A stretch of DNA of 64,000 bases, from assembly GCA_021203515.1 (NCBI GenBank), contig JAJQAY010000131.1, positions 34,313 through 98,312 of the forward strand, read 5' to 3'. The notes beneath the pieces are model-generated. The model did not search any database. It saw only the letters and a program-made list of their open reading frames with translations, and was not told the DNA's origin. Origin of the DNA: Bacteroides sp. (GTDB lineage Bacteria > Bacteroidota > Bacteroidia > Bacteroidales > Bacteroidaceae). Positions 1 through 8,248 of this stretch are shown piece after piece. The position numbers and the translations under genes are program-made. Within the stretch, counting starts at the first letter, position 1. Each line of letters begins with the position of its first letter.

Positions 1-1346
1 ATTTTACTCTCTAGAATGTCCGTAAAGAGGATGGACGATTTAATAGTGCCTTTACCGAAGCAGGTGGGGCATGTCTCTAACGTATTTACATCCATTGCCG
101 GACGCACCCGTTGGCGGGTAATCTGCATCAGTCCGAATTTACTGAGCGGCAGAATGTTATGACGTGCCCTGTCTTTCTGCATGTTGGCACACATACGTTC
201 ATAAAGCTTTTGACGGTTTTCGGCTTCATTCATGTCGATGAAGTCCACTACGATGATGCCTCCCATATCTCTCAGTCGTAACTGGCGTGCCAGTTCGTCG
301 GCTGCTCCCAGGTTCACTTCCAGTGCGTTAGCCTCCTGTCCGTTGGCATTCTTGGTGCGGTTACCGCTGTTCACGTCTACTACGTGAAGCGCCTCAGTAT
401 GCTCAATAATCAGGTAGGCACCACTCTTGTATGAAATGGTCTTGCCGAATGACGACTTAATCTGTTTGGTGATACCAAAGTTGTCATAAATGGGGAGCTG
501 CCCTTTGTACAGTTTCACGATACCTGCCCGTTCGGGGGCGATGAGAGTTACGTAATCCTTGATTTCGTGGTACACCGCTTCGTTATTGACATGGATGTTT
601 TTGAAAGAAGGATTGAACAAGTCGCGAAGTGATCCTACCGCGCGGCTGGTTTCTTCGTAAATCAGTGTCGGAAACTTGGTGGCTTTCTGTACTTTGGTGA
701 TAGCCTCTTCCCAATGTTTTAGTAATACTTTAAGCTCTCCGTCAAGCTCGGCCACGCGTTTTCCCTCGGCAACAGTGCGGACGATAACACCGAAGTTTTT
801 CGGCTTGATGCTCATCAGCAATTGTTTGAGGCGGGCGCGTTCTTCGCTCGATTTAATTTTTTGTGATACGGAAACCTTATCATTGAAAGGGATAAGCACC
901 AGATATCTTCCGGCAAAGGAAAGTTCGGAAGTCAGGCGTGGCCCTTTGGTTGAGATAGGTTCCTTAACAATCTGCACCACTACTTCTTGTCCCACCTTGA
1001 GTGTGTTGGAAACCGTTCCGTCCTTTTCAAGATCGGGAAGTATGGTTGCTTTGGTGATAGGGTTTAGCTTCTTTTTGTCGCTTAAAGTTTGCTTTACGTA
1101 CTTCTCTAATGAGTTAAATTGAGGACCTAAGTCCAGATAATGAAGAAAAGCATCTTTCTCGTAACCCACGTCCACGAAGCAGGCATTCAGGCCGGGCATC
1201 AACTTCTTGACGCGCCCCAAATACATGTTGCCCACCGAGAAAGAAATATTTCTTCCTTCGCTTTGGAGTTCCACCAGACTCTTGTCTTCAAGTAGTGCAA
1301 TGGAGACTTCTTTGGGCTGTACGTCTACAACGAGTTCGCTTGTCAC
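1..1346 (-). CDS. rng: Ribonuclease G/E, 3' end outside window
   Basis: Endoribonuclease of the RNase E/G family, which acts on rRNA precursors and mRNA in the cytoplasm. About 448 codons are visible and the reading frame runs off the left edge. It starts at GTG (VTSELVVDVQPKEVS); an in-frame TAA lies just upstream and no ATG is available, so GTG is the best start. An S1-like RNA-binding region covers roughly residues 30-130. The two metal-binding aspartates lie in DVNSGN (about residue 322) and VVDFIDMN (about 366). The zinc-link motif CPTC is near residue 423. The spacing matches RNase G/E. No lesion is seen in the visible part. HU and the mini basic protein follow in the same orientation. 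Confidence 0.93.
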   Translation of the reverse strand, partial: MTSELVVDVQPKEVSIALLEDKSLVELQSEGRNISFSVGNMYLGRVKKLMPGLNACFVDVGYEKDAFLHYLDLGPQFNSLEKYVKQTLSDKKKLNPITKATILPDLEKDGTVSNTLKVGQEVVVQIVKEPISTKGPRLTSELSFAGRYLVLIPFNDKVSVSQKIKSSEERARLKQLLMSIKPKNFGVIVRTVAEGKRVAELDGELKVLLKHWEEAITKVQKATKFPTLIYEETSRAVGSLRDLFNPSFKNIHVNNEAVYHEIKDYVTLIAPERAGIVKLYKGQLPIYDNFGITKQIKSSFGKTISYKSGAYLIIEHTEALHVVDVNSGNRTKNANGQEANALEVNLGAADELARQLRLRDMGGIIVVDFIDMNEAENRQKLYERMCANMQKDRARHNILPLSKFGLMQITRQRVRPAMDVNTLETCPTCFGKGTIKSSILFTDILESK

Positions 1347-1486
1347 AATGATTTGCTTTTGTTAATGAATTTGAGTAGTTAAATATTTCTTTCTCTACTG
1401 CTTAAAATGTTTCTTAAACAAAGAACAAACCTGCGAGACAATAAAATCTGCAAGTTTGTTCTTTATTTTGTCCTTCAGACTAAAAA

Positions 1487-1579
1487 TTACTTTTTGCTTT
1501 TATGTCTGTTCTTTCTTAGTCTTTTTTTACGCTTGTGCGTAGACATTTTATGTCTCTTTTTCTTCTTTCCGCTTGGCAT
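1487..1579 (-). CDS. COX24/mS38-type small basic protein (30 aa)
   Basis: A 30-residue ORF beginning MPSGKKKKRHKMSTHKRKKR and ending in NRHKSKK. It is extremely rich in Lys, Arg and His. The sequence matches the short Bacteroidota proteins annotated as AURKAIP1/COX24 domain-containing, related to the C-terminus of mitochondrial ribosomal protein mS38; a ribosomal role is therefore likely but inferred. It lies between HU and RNase G/E on the same strand, 35 bp after the HU stop codon. Confidence 0.85.
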   Translation of the reverse strand: MPSGKKKKRHKMSTHKRKKRLRKNRHKSKK

Positions 1580-1614
1580 AGCTTCAAAATTTTATGGGTT
1601 AATACTATTGTTTA

Positions 1615-1890
1615 TTATTTTTTCACTGAGATAGTGAATGTTTTAGCAGGCTTAAATGCCGGAATGTTGTGTTCCGGAATGATAATTGTAGTATTCTTGG
1701 AGATGTTACGAGCAGTTTTCTGTGCTCTTTTCTTCACTACAAAGCTACCAAACCCGCGTAGGTAAACATTTTCATCTTTTGATAAAGATGCTTTCACTGC
1801 ATCTATGAACGCTTCAACGGTTGTAAGTACTGTGACTTTGTCAATTCCGGTGTTCTTTGTAATTTCGTTTACAATATCAGCTTTAGTCAT
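1615..1890 (-). CDS. hup: HU family DNA-binding protein
   Basis: 91 residues, the usual size of HU/IHF proteins. It begins MTKADIVNEITKNTGIDK, typical of the HU helical N-terminus. The beta-arm region contains GFGSFVVKKRAQKTARN and the PEHNIPAFKPAK segment that contacts the DNA minor groove. HU forms dimers that bend and compact DNA. A Bacteroides -7 box is found about 50 bp upstream. It may be cotranscribed with the 30-residue basic protein downstream. Confidence 0.95.
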   Translation of the reverse strand: MTKADIVNEITKNTGIDKVTVLTTVEAFIDAVKASLSKDENVYLRGFGSFVVKKRAQKTARNISKNTTIIIPEHNIPAFKPAKTFTISVKK

Positions 1891-1939
1891 TTTTCTTTAA
1901 AAAAATATTATTACTATAGTTTCCTAATTTTTTAGACTG

Positions 1940-1947
1940 CAAATATA
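1940..1947 (-). promoter_or_regulatory. -7 box for HU
   Basis: On the minus strand this reads TATATTTG, a full match to the Bacteroides -7 consensus TAnnTTTG, 50 bp upstream of the HU start. No convincing -33 TTTG was found. Confidence 0.5.
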
Positions 1948-2034
1948 TAGGTTTTTAGCGGCTCTAAAAAATATATCATGGACATTTTTTGAAAAAAAAG
2001 TCAAAGCATTAAGTTTTCTTAGAGTGAAAAGCTG

Positions 2035-2083
2035 TACTTTTGTTCTTTAGAAAAAGACTCTCTCCCTTAAGATAAGGAGAGAG
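2035..2083 (+). promoter_or_regulatory. Possible mutY promoter and leader hairpin
   Basis: TACTTTTG at 2035-2042 matches the TAnnTTTG -7 consensus. The expected transcript would begin near 2049 and contain an 8-bp hairpin (CTCTCTCC at 2058-2065 with GGAGAGAG at 2076-2083) before the mutY ATG at 2153. The hairpin has no U-run, so it is not an obvious terminator. Confidence 0.35.
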
Positions 2084-2152
2084 GTTTGAGAATAAATAAG
2101 GTGTAGCAATCCGCCCCAAACGGCACTCCCTTTTTAAATAGCTGAATTTGAG

Positions 2153-3192
2153 ATGAATATACTGACTGAAACGTTATTGAATTGGTATGCGGAAACAAAC
2201 GTGAACTCCCTTGGCGAGATACTACCGACCCGTATCGAATATGGATATCCGAGATTATTTTGCAGCAGACGAGGGTGGTGCAAGGCTATGAATATTTTCT
2301 TCGTTTCGTCCGTCGTTTTCCGGATGTAAGTACTTTGGCATCGGCTTCGGAAGACGAGGTAATGAAGTATTGGCAGGGATTGGGCTATTATTCCCGTACC
2401 CGAAACCTGCATGCTGCTGCCCAAAGCATGAAGGGTGTGTTTCCGAAAACCTATCAGGAAGTACGTGCATTGAAGGGAGTGGGAGACTGCACGGCAGCGG
2501 CAATCTGTTCCATTGCTTACAATATGCCTTATGCAGTGGTGGACGGTAATGTGTACCGGGTGCTTTCCCGTTATTTCGGCATCGATACTCCTATAGACTC
2601 GACAGAAGGCAAGAAAACCTTTGCGGCACTGGCCGATGAAGTGCTCGACAAGTCTCGTCCGGCAGTATATAATCAGGCGATTATGGATTTCGGGGCTATC
2701 CAGTGCATGCCTTAATCTCCTAATTGCATGTTTTGCCCCTTGGCAGATAGTTGCTCTGCCTTGTTGAAGGGGAAGGTGCTGCAATTGCCGGTGAAGCAGC
2801 ATAAGACGAAGACGACCAATCGCTATTTTAATTATATATATGTACGCACGGGAGCATATACCTTTATACATAAGCGAACGGAGGATGATATTTGGAAGAA
2901 TTTGTTTGAATTGCCGCTGATAGAAACGGAAAGCGAACTGTCCGAAGAAGAGTTTCTGGCATCTTCCTGTTTTCGTTCGCTTTTTGCGGAGGGTGAGGAG
3001 CCGGTGGTGCGTTCGGTGCTCCGGGATGTAAAACATGTCTTGTCCCACCGGGTGATTTATACCAATTTTTATGAGGTGGTTTTGCCTGATAATTCCCTTT
3101 CTTTTCAGTGGTATCAGCGCATCAGGGCAGAGGATTTGGAACAGTATCCCGTGTCCCGGCTAGTACATGCGTTCCTGGAGAAATATGTATAA
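2153..3192 (+). pseudogene. mutY: A/G-specific adenine glycosylase MutY, frameshift plus stop
   Basis: MutY removes adenine mispaired with 8-oxoguanine. The locus fits a 346-residue protein starting MNILTETLLNWYAE. Visible hallmarks are the catalytic Glu in SEIILQQTRV, the helix-hairpin-helix LKGVGDCTAAAIC, the catalytic Asp in VVDGNVYRV, the [4Fe-4S] ligands C-x6-C-x2-C-x5-C, and a C-terminal NUDIX-like recognition domain. Two lesions are seen. One A is missing from an A-run at 2193-2195, so the first 14 codons are out of frame. TAA at 2713-2715 replaces the expected Gln (CAA) between the first and second iron-sulfur cysteines. Adding one base makes the total length a multiple of three. If real, the enzyme would be inactive; a sequencing error cannot be excluded. 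Confidence 0.9.
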
Positions 3193-3206
3193 AAGTTGTT
3201 TGTATT

Positions 3207-3238
3207 CTTGCATTATGTTGTTATTCTAGTTAATTTTG
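3207..3238 (+). promoter_or_regulatory. ssb promoter
   Basis: TAATTTTG at 3231-3238 is a -7 box, 25 bp upstream of the ssb ATG. CTTG at 3207-3210 lies 20 bp further up, at the spacing expected for the Bacteroides -33 element. Confidence 0.5.
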
Positions 3239-3263
3239 GCAGCAAATTAAAAAATGAAAGCTT

Positions 3264-3725
3264 ATGTCAGTAAATAAAGTGATATTGTTAGGAAATGTAG
3301 GCAGAGACCCTGAAGTGAGATATCTTGATAGTGGTGTGGCTGTTGCAACTTTCCCTTTGGCTACTTCAGATCGTGCTTATACCTTGGCAAATGGTACGCA
3401 AGTTCCCGAACGTACGGAGTGGCACAATCTTGTCCTTTGGCGTGGACTGGCAGAAACGGCCGAGAAATATATACATAAGGGAGACAAACTTTATGTGGAA
3501 GGTAAAATCCGTACCCGTTCATATGACGACCAGACCGGTGCCAAACGCTATGTGACGGAAATCTTCGTAGATAATATGGAGATGCTTTCTGCAAGGAGTG
3601 CTACATCCGGAGGAACCGCACCACAAGCTGCTGCTCCCGGACAAGCTGCTGCTCCTGCACAACCCGCCGCACAACCGCAGGCTGCTCCTGCACAAAATAA
3701 TCCAACGGACGACTTACCGTTCTAA
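3264..3725 (+). CDS. ssb: Single-stranded DNA-binding protein
   Basis: 153 residues. The N-terminal OB fold (MSVNKVILLGNVGRDPEVRY, then TEWHNLVLWRGLAETAEKYI and GDKLYVEGKIRTRSY) covers about residues 1-110. A low-complexity Ala/Pro/Gln linker follows, and the protein ends in the acidic tip DDLPF that recruits partner proteins. SSB coats single-stranded DNA during replication and repair. It lies 71 bp after mutY and 23 bp before the GldE-like gene, a grouping that fits genome maintenance for the first two. Confidence 0.96.
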   Translation: MSVNKVILLGNVGRDPEVRYLDSGVAVATFPLATSDRAYTLANGTQVPERTEWHNLVLWRGLAETAEKYIHKGDKLYVEGKIRTRSYDDQTGAKRYVTEIFVDNMEMLSARSATSGGTAPQAAAPGQAAAPAQPAAQPQAAPAQNNPTDDLPF

Positions 3726-3748
3726 TTGTTTAACTAAAACCAAATTCT

Positions 3749-5107
3749 TTGGACCCAGACGCTTATTTATGCCAGTTGGCAGATGTTTTTAACGGTATAG
3801 CCGTACATGCTCCTTCTATTTCGGCTGTTATTGCCATAGTTTTGGCAGGTGTGCTTTTGCTCGCTTCCGGCTTTGCATCGGCTTCCGAAATAGCCTTTTT
3901 TTCACTCTCTCCGACCGATTTGAATACCATTGAGGAGAAAAAGCATCCTTCTGATGCAAAAATCAGTAACCTGCTGGATGATACGGAATGTTTGCTTGCT
4001 ACGATACTGATTACGAATAACTTTGTGAACGTAACCATTATTATGCTCTGCAACTTCTTTTTTATGAGTGTATTCCAGTTCCATTCTGCTATTGCCGAGT
4101 TTCTTATTCTGACGGTCATTCTTACCTTTCTGCTGCTGTTGTTCGGTGAGATAATGCCAAAGATTTATTCGGCACAGAAAACGTTGGTTTTCTGTCGTTT
4201 TGCAGCTCCGGGCATCATGGCATGCCGTTCTATCTTCTATCCCTTGTCGTCCTTGCTGGTGCGTTCCACCTCCTTTCTTAACAAGCATTTTGTGCGCAAA
4301 AATCATAATATTTCGGTCGATGAACTCTCTCATGCATTGGAATTGACGGATAAAGCGGAGCTTTCAGAGGAAAACAATCTGCTGGAAGGTATCATACGCT
4401 TTGGCGGTGAGACCGCCAAGGAAGTGATGACATCACGTCTGGATGTGGTAGATTTGGAAATCCGCACTTCTTTTAAGGATGTGGTGAAGTGCATTGTGGA
4501 GAATGCTTATTCCCGTATCCCGATTTATTCAGAAACACGGGATAATATCAAGGGAGTGCTTTATATCAAGGACTTGCTTCCTCACTTGAATAAAGGCGAT
4601 AATTTCCGTTGGCAATCGTTGATACGTCCGGCTTATTTCGTGCCCGAGACAAAGATGATTGATGATTTGCTCCGAGATTTTCAGGCAAATAAAATCCATA
4701 TCGCTATTGTGGTGGATGAGTTTGGAGGTACGTCGGGTATCGTCACGATGGAAGACATCATTGAGGAGATTGTCGGTGAGATACGTGATGAGTATGATGA
4801 CGAGGAGCGTACCTATGCAGTCCTCAATGACCACACGTGGGTTTTCGAGGCTAAAACACAGTTGACTGACTTCTATAAGATTACTAAAATAGACGAGGAG
4901 ACATTTGATGAAGTAGCGGGCGATGCCGATACGTTGGCGGGATTACTGCTCGAATTGAAAGGCGAGTTTCCTGCTCTTCATGAAAAAGTGGTTTACGAAT
5001 GCTACGAGTTTGAAGTGCTCGAAATGGATAACCGTCGCATCTTGAAGGTGAAATTTACAATAAATAAGCCTAATACAGCCGATGCTTTTTCAGCTTCCAA
5101 TTCATAA
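3749..5107 (+). CDS. gldE: GldE/CorC-type membrane protein, CBS pair
   Basis: 452 residues in the CNNM/CorC architecture: an N-terminal DUF21 domain with several hydrophobic segments (about residues 20-180), a CBS pair (about 215-335, including VEDEFGG-like VVDEFGGTSGIVTMEDIIEEI), and a C-terminal CorC_HlyC domain. In Bacteroidota this family is annotated as gliding-motility protein GldE, but in non-gliding Bacteroides the role is unknown and may be ion transport. The best start is TTG at 3749 (LDPDAYL, read as Met), since no ATG precedes the first membrane segment. It begins 23 bp after ssb and is followed 20 bp later by a phosphopantetheinyl transferase. Confidence 0.85.
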   Translation: MDPDAYLCQLADVFNGIAVHAPSISAVIAIVLAGVLLLASGFASASEIAFFSLSPTDLNTIEEKKHPSDAKISNLLDDTECLLATILITNNFVNVTIIMLCNFFFMSVFQFHSAIAEFLILTVILTFLLLLFGEIMPKIYSAQKTLVFCRFAAPGIMACRSIFYPLSSLLVRSTSFLNKHFVRKNHNISVDELSHALELTDKAELSEENNLLEGIIRFGGETAKEVMTSRLDVVDLEIRTSFKDVVKCIVENAYSRIPIYSETRDNIKGVLYIKDLLPHLNKGDNFRWQSLIRPAYFVPETKMIDDLLRDFQANKIHIAIVVDEFGGTSGIVTMEDIIEEIVGEIRDEYDDEERTYAVLNDHTWVFEAKTQLTDFYKITKIDEETFDEVAGDADTLAGLLLELKGEFPALHEKVVYECYEFEVLEMDNRRILKVKFTINKPNTADAFSASNS

Positions 5108-5127
5108 TTTATATTTTTGATTAAGAA

Positions 5128-5757
5128 ATGCCTATTTTCCAGCAACACACAGACTTGGTATATCAATGGGGCATCTGGAAAACGGATGAAACACCGGAGC
5201 AATTGCTCGCTATGCTTCCCCATCCGGAGAAGTATGAGGAAGATGTACGGTGTTTTAGGGCTGATGCCCGTCGCTTGGAGTGGCTGGCAGTCCGCGTATT
5301 ATTATATACTTTGTTGGGGGAGGAAAAAGAAATAGCTTATTACCCTAGCGGAAAGCCTTATCTTTCGGACGGTTCTGCTGCAATAAGCATTTCCCACACT
5401 AAAGGTTGTGCTGCTGTTTTGCTGGGGCCACCGGAGACGGAAGTCGGCATCGATATTGAGCGCTATGGAGAACGGGTGAGGAGAGTTGCCTACAAATATA
5501 TGCGTGAGGATGAGAAAGTCGTTTTGTTTCAAGGAACGGATGTCTGGTCGCTTTTACTCCATTGGTCGGCCAAGGAGACCATGTTTAAGTGTATGAATGC
5601 TTCTGAGGTGGATTTTCGGGAACATCTACACATCTTTCCTTTTGAAACGGCTAAAGAAGGTAAATTCTCCGCCGCCGAATACCGTACGGCGGAGAAACAG
5701 AAATTTATTATTCACTACTCTTTGTTTTCAGACTTTGTTTTGACATTCAGCCTGTAG
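5128..5757 (+). CDS. 4'-phosphopantetheinyl transferase superfamily protein
   Basis: 209 residues of the Sfp/HetI type, which moves phosphopantetheine from CoA to a carrier-protein serine. The Mg-binding motif is VGIDIERYGERV (about residues 104-115) and the second signature is WSAKETMFKC (about 146-155). It follows the GldE-like gene in the same direction with a 20-bp gap. Its last 43 bp overlap the 3' end of the convergent small ferredoxin gene. The carrier-protein substrate cannot be told from the sequence. Confidence 0.88.
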   Translation: MPIFQQHTDLVYQWGIWKTDETPEQLLAMLPHPEKYEEDVRCFRADARRLEWLAVRVLLYTLLGEEKEIAYYPSGKPYLSDGSAAISISHTKGCAAVLLGPPETEVGIDIERYGERVRRVAYKYMREDEKVVLFQGTDVWSLLLHWSAKETMFKCMNASEVDFREHLHIFPFETAKEGKFSAAEYRTAEKQKFIIHYSLFSDFVLTFSL

Positions 5758-5953
5758 CTTAACGCTCCTGAAGGGTATTTCTTAACTTGTGCAATCAGTT
5801 CTTCCGTAGTGGCATTCTCCATTTGTATCCACGGGTGTTCTTTCGGGTGGTATACATTGGGAAGGGTTTTGGTGCAAATGCCGGAATGCTGACACAATTT
5901 CGGCTGCCAAATAATAGTCAGTTCTCCGTTGGTATATTCTTTTTTATTTCCAT
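5715..5953 (-). pseudogene. Small (4Fe-4S) mono-cluster protein, frameshifted
   Basis: A short ferredoxin-like protein of the Fer4_19 (divergent 4Fe-4S mono-cluster) type, about 79 residues when intact. Motifs are CQHSGICTKTLPNVY, HPWIQMENATTEELI and YPSGALSYR; most relatives have C in place of Y before PSGALS, so one ligand may be missing. The ATG at 5953 opens MEIKK, then an A-run of six (5941-5945 and the base before it) puts the rest out of frame. A seventh A restores EYTNGELTIIWQPKLCQHSG. It lies beside a GNAT gene on the same strand, 12 bp downstream of it. Confidence 0.8.
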
Positions 5954-5965
5954 GATTGTTTTATT

Positions 5966-6265
5966 TTAAATGTGAACACCTCTCAATACAATGCGTCTCC
6001 ACTCCGGATGCTTGTGGATGTATCCGGCTACAAACGGACATAAGGGAATCAACCGAAGTCCTTGTCCTTCAATATCCTTCAATGTTTTTTCAACAAGCTG
6101 GCTGCCTATTCCCTTGCCACCCAGTGCGGGAGGCACTTCGGTATGTGTCAGGAATATCTCACCGTTGGTCGATTTGATATACTCTATTCTCGGAGTGTAT
6201 TTCTCAACATGGAGCTCGTATTGATGTTGTTCCTTGTTGTCTATTAATTCATAATCTTCTGCCAT
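5966..6265 (-). CDS. GNAT family N-acetyltransferase (short, YjdJ-like)
   Basis: 99 residues of the small Acetyltransf_CG group. The acetyl-CoA site is seen in HTEVPPALGGKGIGSQLVEKTL (about residues 41-62), followed by LRLIPLCPFVAGYIHKHPEW, which is characteristic of this group. The substrate is unknown. In Bacteroidota this gene often sits beside the mono-cluster ferredoxin found immediately downstream here, so the two are probably cotranscribed. Confidence 0.85.
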   Translation of the reverse strand: MAEDYELIDNKEQHQYELHVEKYTPRIEYIKSTNGEIFLTHTEVPPALGGKGIGSQLVEKTLKDIEGQGLRLIPLCPFVAGYIHKHPEWRRIVLRGVHI

Positions 6266-6320
6266 AATTGTTCGTCTTTAATGTTTACCTGTATAACAGC
6301 TGATAGGGCAGAAAAGTTTA

Positions 6321-7694
6321 CTATAGTCTTTCCAATTGAACGGTGAAGTGTCTCATCAGCGGAGCTTCCCAGGCAATGCGTACACCCCGGCTAATGCTTT
6401 CGCGCCTGTCGTACACGTTTTTTAATGCGGCTGCCACCACATTCATATGATTGTCGGTGTACACCCGGCGTGGAATGGCAAGGCGAAGCAAGTCCAATCC
6501 GTTGAAGCGGTTTTCGCGTGTCACGGGGTCACGGTCGGCAAGCAAGTGGCCGATTTCACATCCTCGTATGCCTGCTTCCAGGTACAGTTCGACGGTCAGT
6601 GTCTGCGCGGGGAACTCTTCTTTGGGGATATGTGTCAGCATCTTCGGGGCATCCACAAAGATTGCATGTCCACCGGCAGGGCGCTGATAAGGTATTCCGT
6701 ATTCATCCAGCTTTTTGGCCAGATATTCCACTTGACGGATACGGGTTTCCAGGTTCTCGAATTCTGTGTTCTCATCCAGGCCGATGGCGAGTGCATTCAT
6801 GTCGCGCCCGTTCATGCCGCCGTAGGTGAGATAGCCTTCAAACTGCACGCAGAACCCTTTTGCGCCTTCATACCAGTCCTGTCGGCGGGTAGCAATGAAG
6901 CCTCCCATATTGACGATACCGTCCTTCTTGGCACTCATCGTCATGCCGTCTGCAAGAGCAAACATCTCTCGCGTGATGTCTTTAATGCTTTTTTCCCGAT
7001 ATCCGTCTTCTCTCATTTTTATGAAATAAGCGTTCTCGGCAAAACGGGCGGAGTCGAATAGGACAGGTCTATTGTATTTGTCGGCGATGCTTCGCACTTC
7101 GCGCAGGTTTTGCATGGATACGGGTTGTCCGCCCGCCGTGTTATTAGTGATGGTTACAATGATGAAAGGGATACGGTCGCTATATCCCTGCAACGCTTTT
7201 TTGAGTTTGGCAGAGTCTACGTTACCTTTGAACGGAATTTCCAGTTGCGTCTGTTTGGCTTCATCGATGGTGCAGTCCAAAGCTATTGCTTTGCGGCTTT
7301 CGATATGCCCTTTGGTCGTATCGAAATGCGAGTTTCCGGGAACAATGTCTCCTTCGTGAACCAGATAGGAGAATAATACGTTTTCGGCAGCACGTCACTG
7401 ATGTGTAGGAATGACATATTCAAAACCGGTCAGACGGGTGATGACGTCCTTTAGTTTAAAAAATGAAGAGGCGCCTGCATAACTTTCGTCACCCAGCATC
7501 ATACCGGCCCATTGCCGGTCGCTCATGGCTCCCGTTCCCGAGTCTGTGATAAGATCGATGTAAACTTGCTCTGATTTAAGTTGAAAAACATTGTAGTGAG
7601 CTTCTTTCAGCCATTGTTCGCGTTCTTGGCGGGTACTTTTGCGGATAGGTTCCACCATTTTGATTTCCCATACTTCGGCAAATGGGATTTCCAT
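6321..7694 (-). pseudogene. tnaA: Tryptophanase, interrupted by one in-frame stop
   Basis: PLP enzyme that splits tryptophan into indole, pyruvate and ammonia. The locus is 458 codons long, the usual size. The PLP lysine lies in MTMSAKKDGIVNMGG; other family signatures are ITNNTAGGQPVSM, LFDSARFAENA and RPAGGHAIFVDA. Tyrosine phenol-lyase is the close alternative. A TGA at 7395-7397 falls in PTHQ-stop-RAAENVLF, where the family has Gly (PTHQGR), so GGA to TGA is the likely change. The rest of the protein is in frame and well conserved. If the stop is real, indole production from this gene is lost. Confidence 0.9.
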
Positions 7695-7816
7695 AATCTA
7701 TTTCTTTAAGCGTTTGATAATAAGTTAATGAGTAACTCCGTTTGTAATGGAATTATGTGCCGAATATAATGATTTTGCAGGTAATAAGCAATTGTTTTCT
7801 GACTTTATGTAAATTA

Positions 7817-7849
7817 AATGTCCGGGCGAAATCACTTCGACCGGACATT
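7817..7849 (-). terminator. Terminator-like hairpin after the B12-controlled ORF
   Basis: A 9-bp perfect stem (AATGTCCGG with CCGGACATT) and an interior loop, followed on the minus strand by TTTAATTT. It lies 23 bp downstream of the small ORF below the cobalamin riboswitch, and would end a transcript of about 340 nt. Confidence 0.55.
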
Positions 7850-7871
7850 CTTCAAATAAACTTGGCAGAAT

Positions 7872-7987
7872 CTATTTTACTTTTACTTTCTCTGAATCAG
7901 GTTTGATGAATGAAATGATGTGGACGATTTGTTCGGCTTCATTAGACTCAACGCTTTTTTCTCGAAAGCAATGATAAATTGTTGCAT
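7872..7987 (-). pseudogene. Small ORF (38 aa) under cobalamin riboswitch, frameshifted
   Basis: ATG at 7987 directly follows the riboswitch and opens MQQFIIAFEKK. A run of six A residues (7955-7960 on the plus strand as T) then changes frame; with seven the protein continues SVESNEAEQIVHIISF and ends PDSEKVKVK with TAG at 7872-7874. The one-base deficit is like other lesions in this window. I do not recognise the protein. It is the only gene between the riboswitch and a terminator-like hairpin, so it may be a small protein linked to B12, or the remnant of a longer operon. Confidence 0.5.
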
Positions 7988-8160
7988 GGCAGGTCTTCTG
8001 ACTTGTTTCCGTTGTAGACGCCTCCCCGGAAGCATGCTTCCAGTGGCATAAAGTAGTTTTGTCTACAACAGTCTTATGAAACTCACAGCAGCGGGACTGT
8101 CCAGGATTTACACCTGATTCCCTTTTAATCGCCTCCTTTGAAAAAAGGTGGCAAACCAAT
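7986..8160 (-). promoter_or_regulatory. Cobalamin (B12) riboswitch
   Basis: Read on the minus strand, the conserved order of the cobalamin aptamer is present: GGTTTGCCACC at the 5' end, AAAAGGGAATCAGGTG, TAAATCCTGGACAGTCCCGC, TGCTGTGA, then GCCACTGGAAGCATGCTTCC, GGGGAGGC, and the closing AAGTCAGAAGACCTGCCAT. These are the B12-box and core elements that bind adenosyl- or methylcobalamin. The aptamer ends at the ATG of a 38-codon ORF, so translation of that ORF is the obvious target. A 95-residue ORF across the aptamer is spurious. Confidence 0.9.
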
Positions 8161-8210
8161 GCTCTGCAAAGATAGAAAAAAAAGTAATAGATATCTTATA
8201 AAATACTTAT

Positions 8211-8218
8211 TATATTTG
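8211..8218 (+). promoter_or_regulatory. -7 box for the lipoprotein gene at 8249
   Basis: TATATTTG matches TAnnTTTG, 31 bp upstream of the ATG. It lies just beyond the 5' end of the divergent cobalamin riboswitch. Confidence 0.45.
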
Positions 8219-8248
8219 CAGCTACGAAACGTAATAGATTGATTTTCC

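Noticed and set aside
7872..8159. 95-residue ORF on the minus strand
   Set aside because: Most of it is the conserved cobalamin aptamer, a structured RNA; only the last part belongs to the small ORF below the riboswitch.
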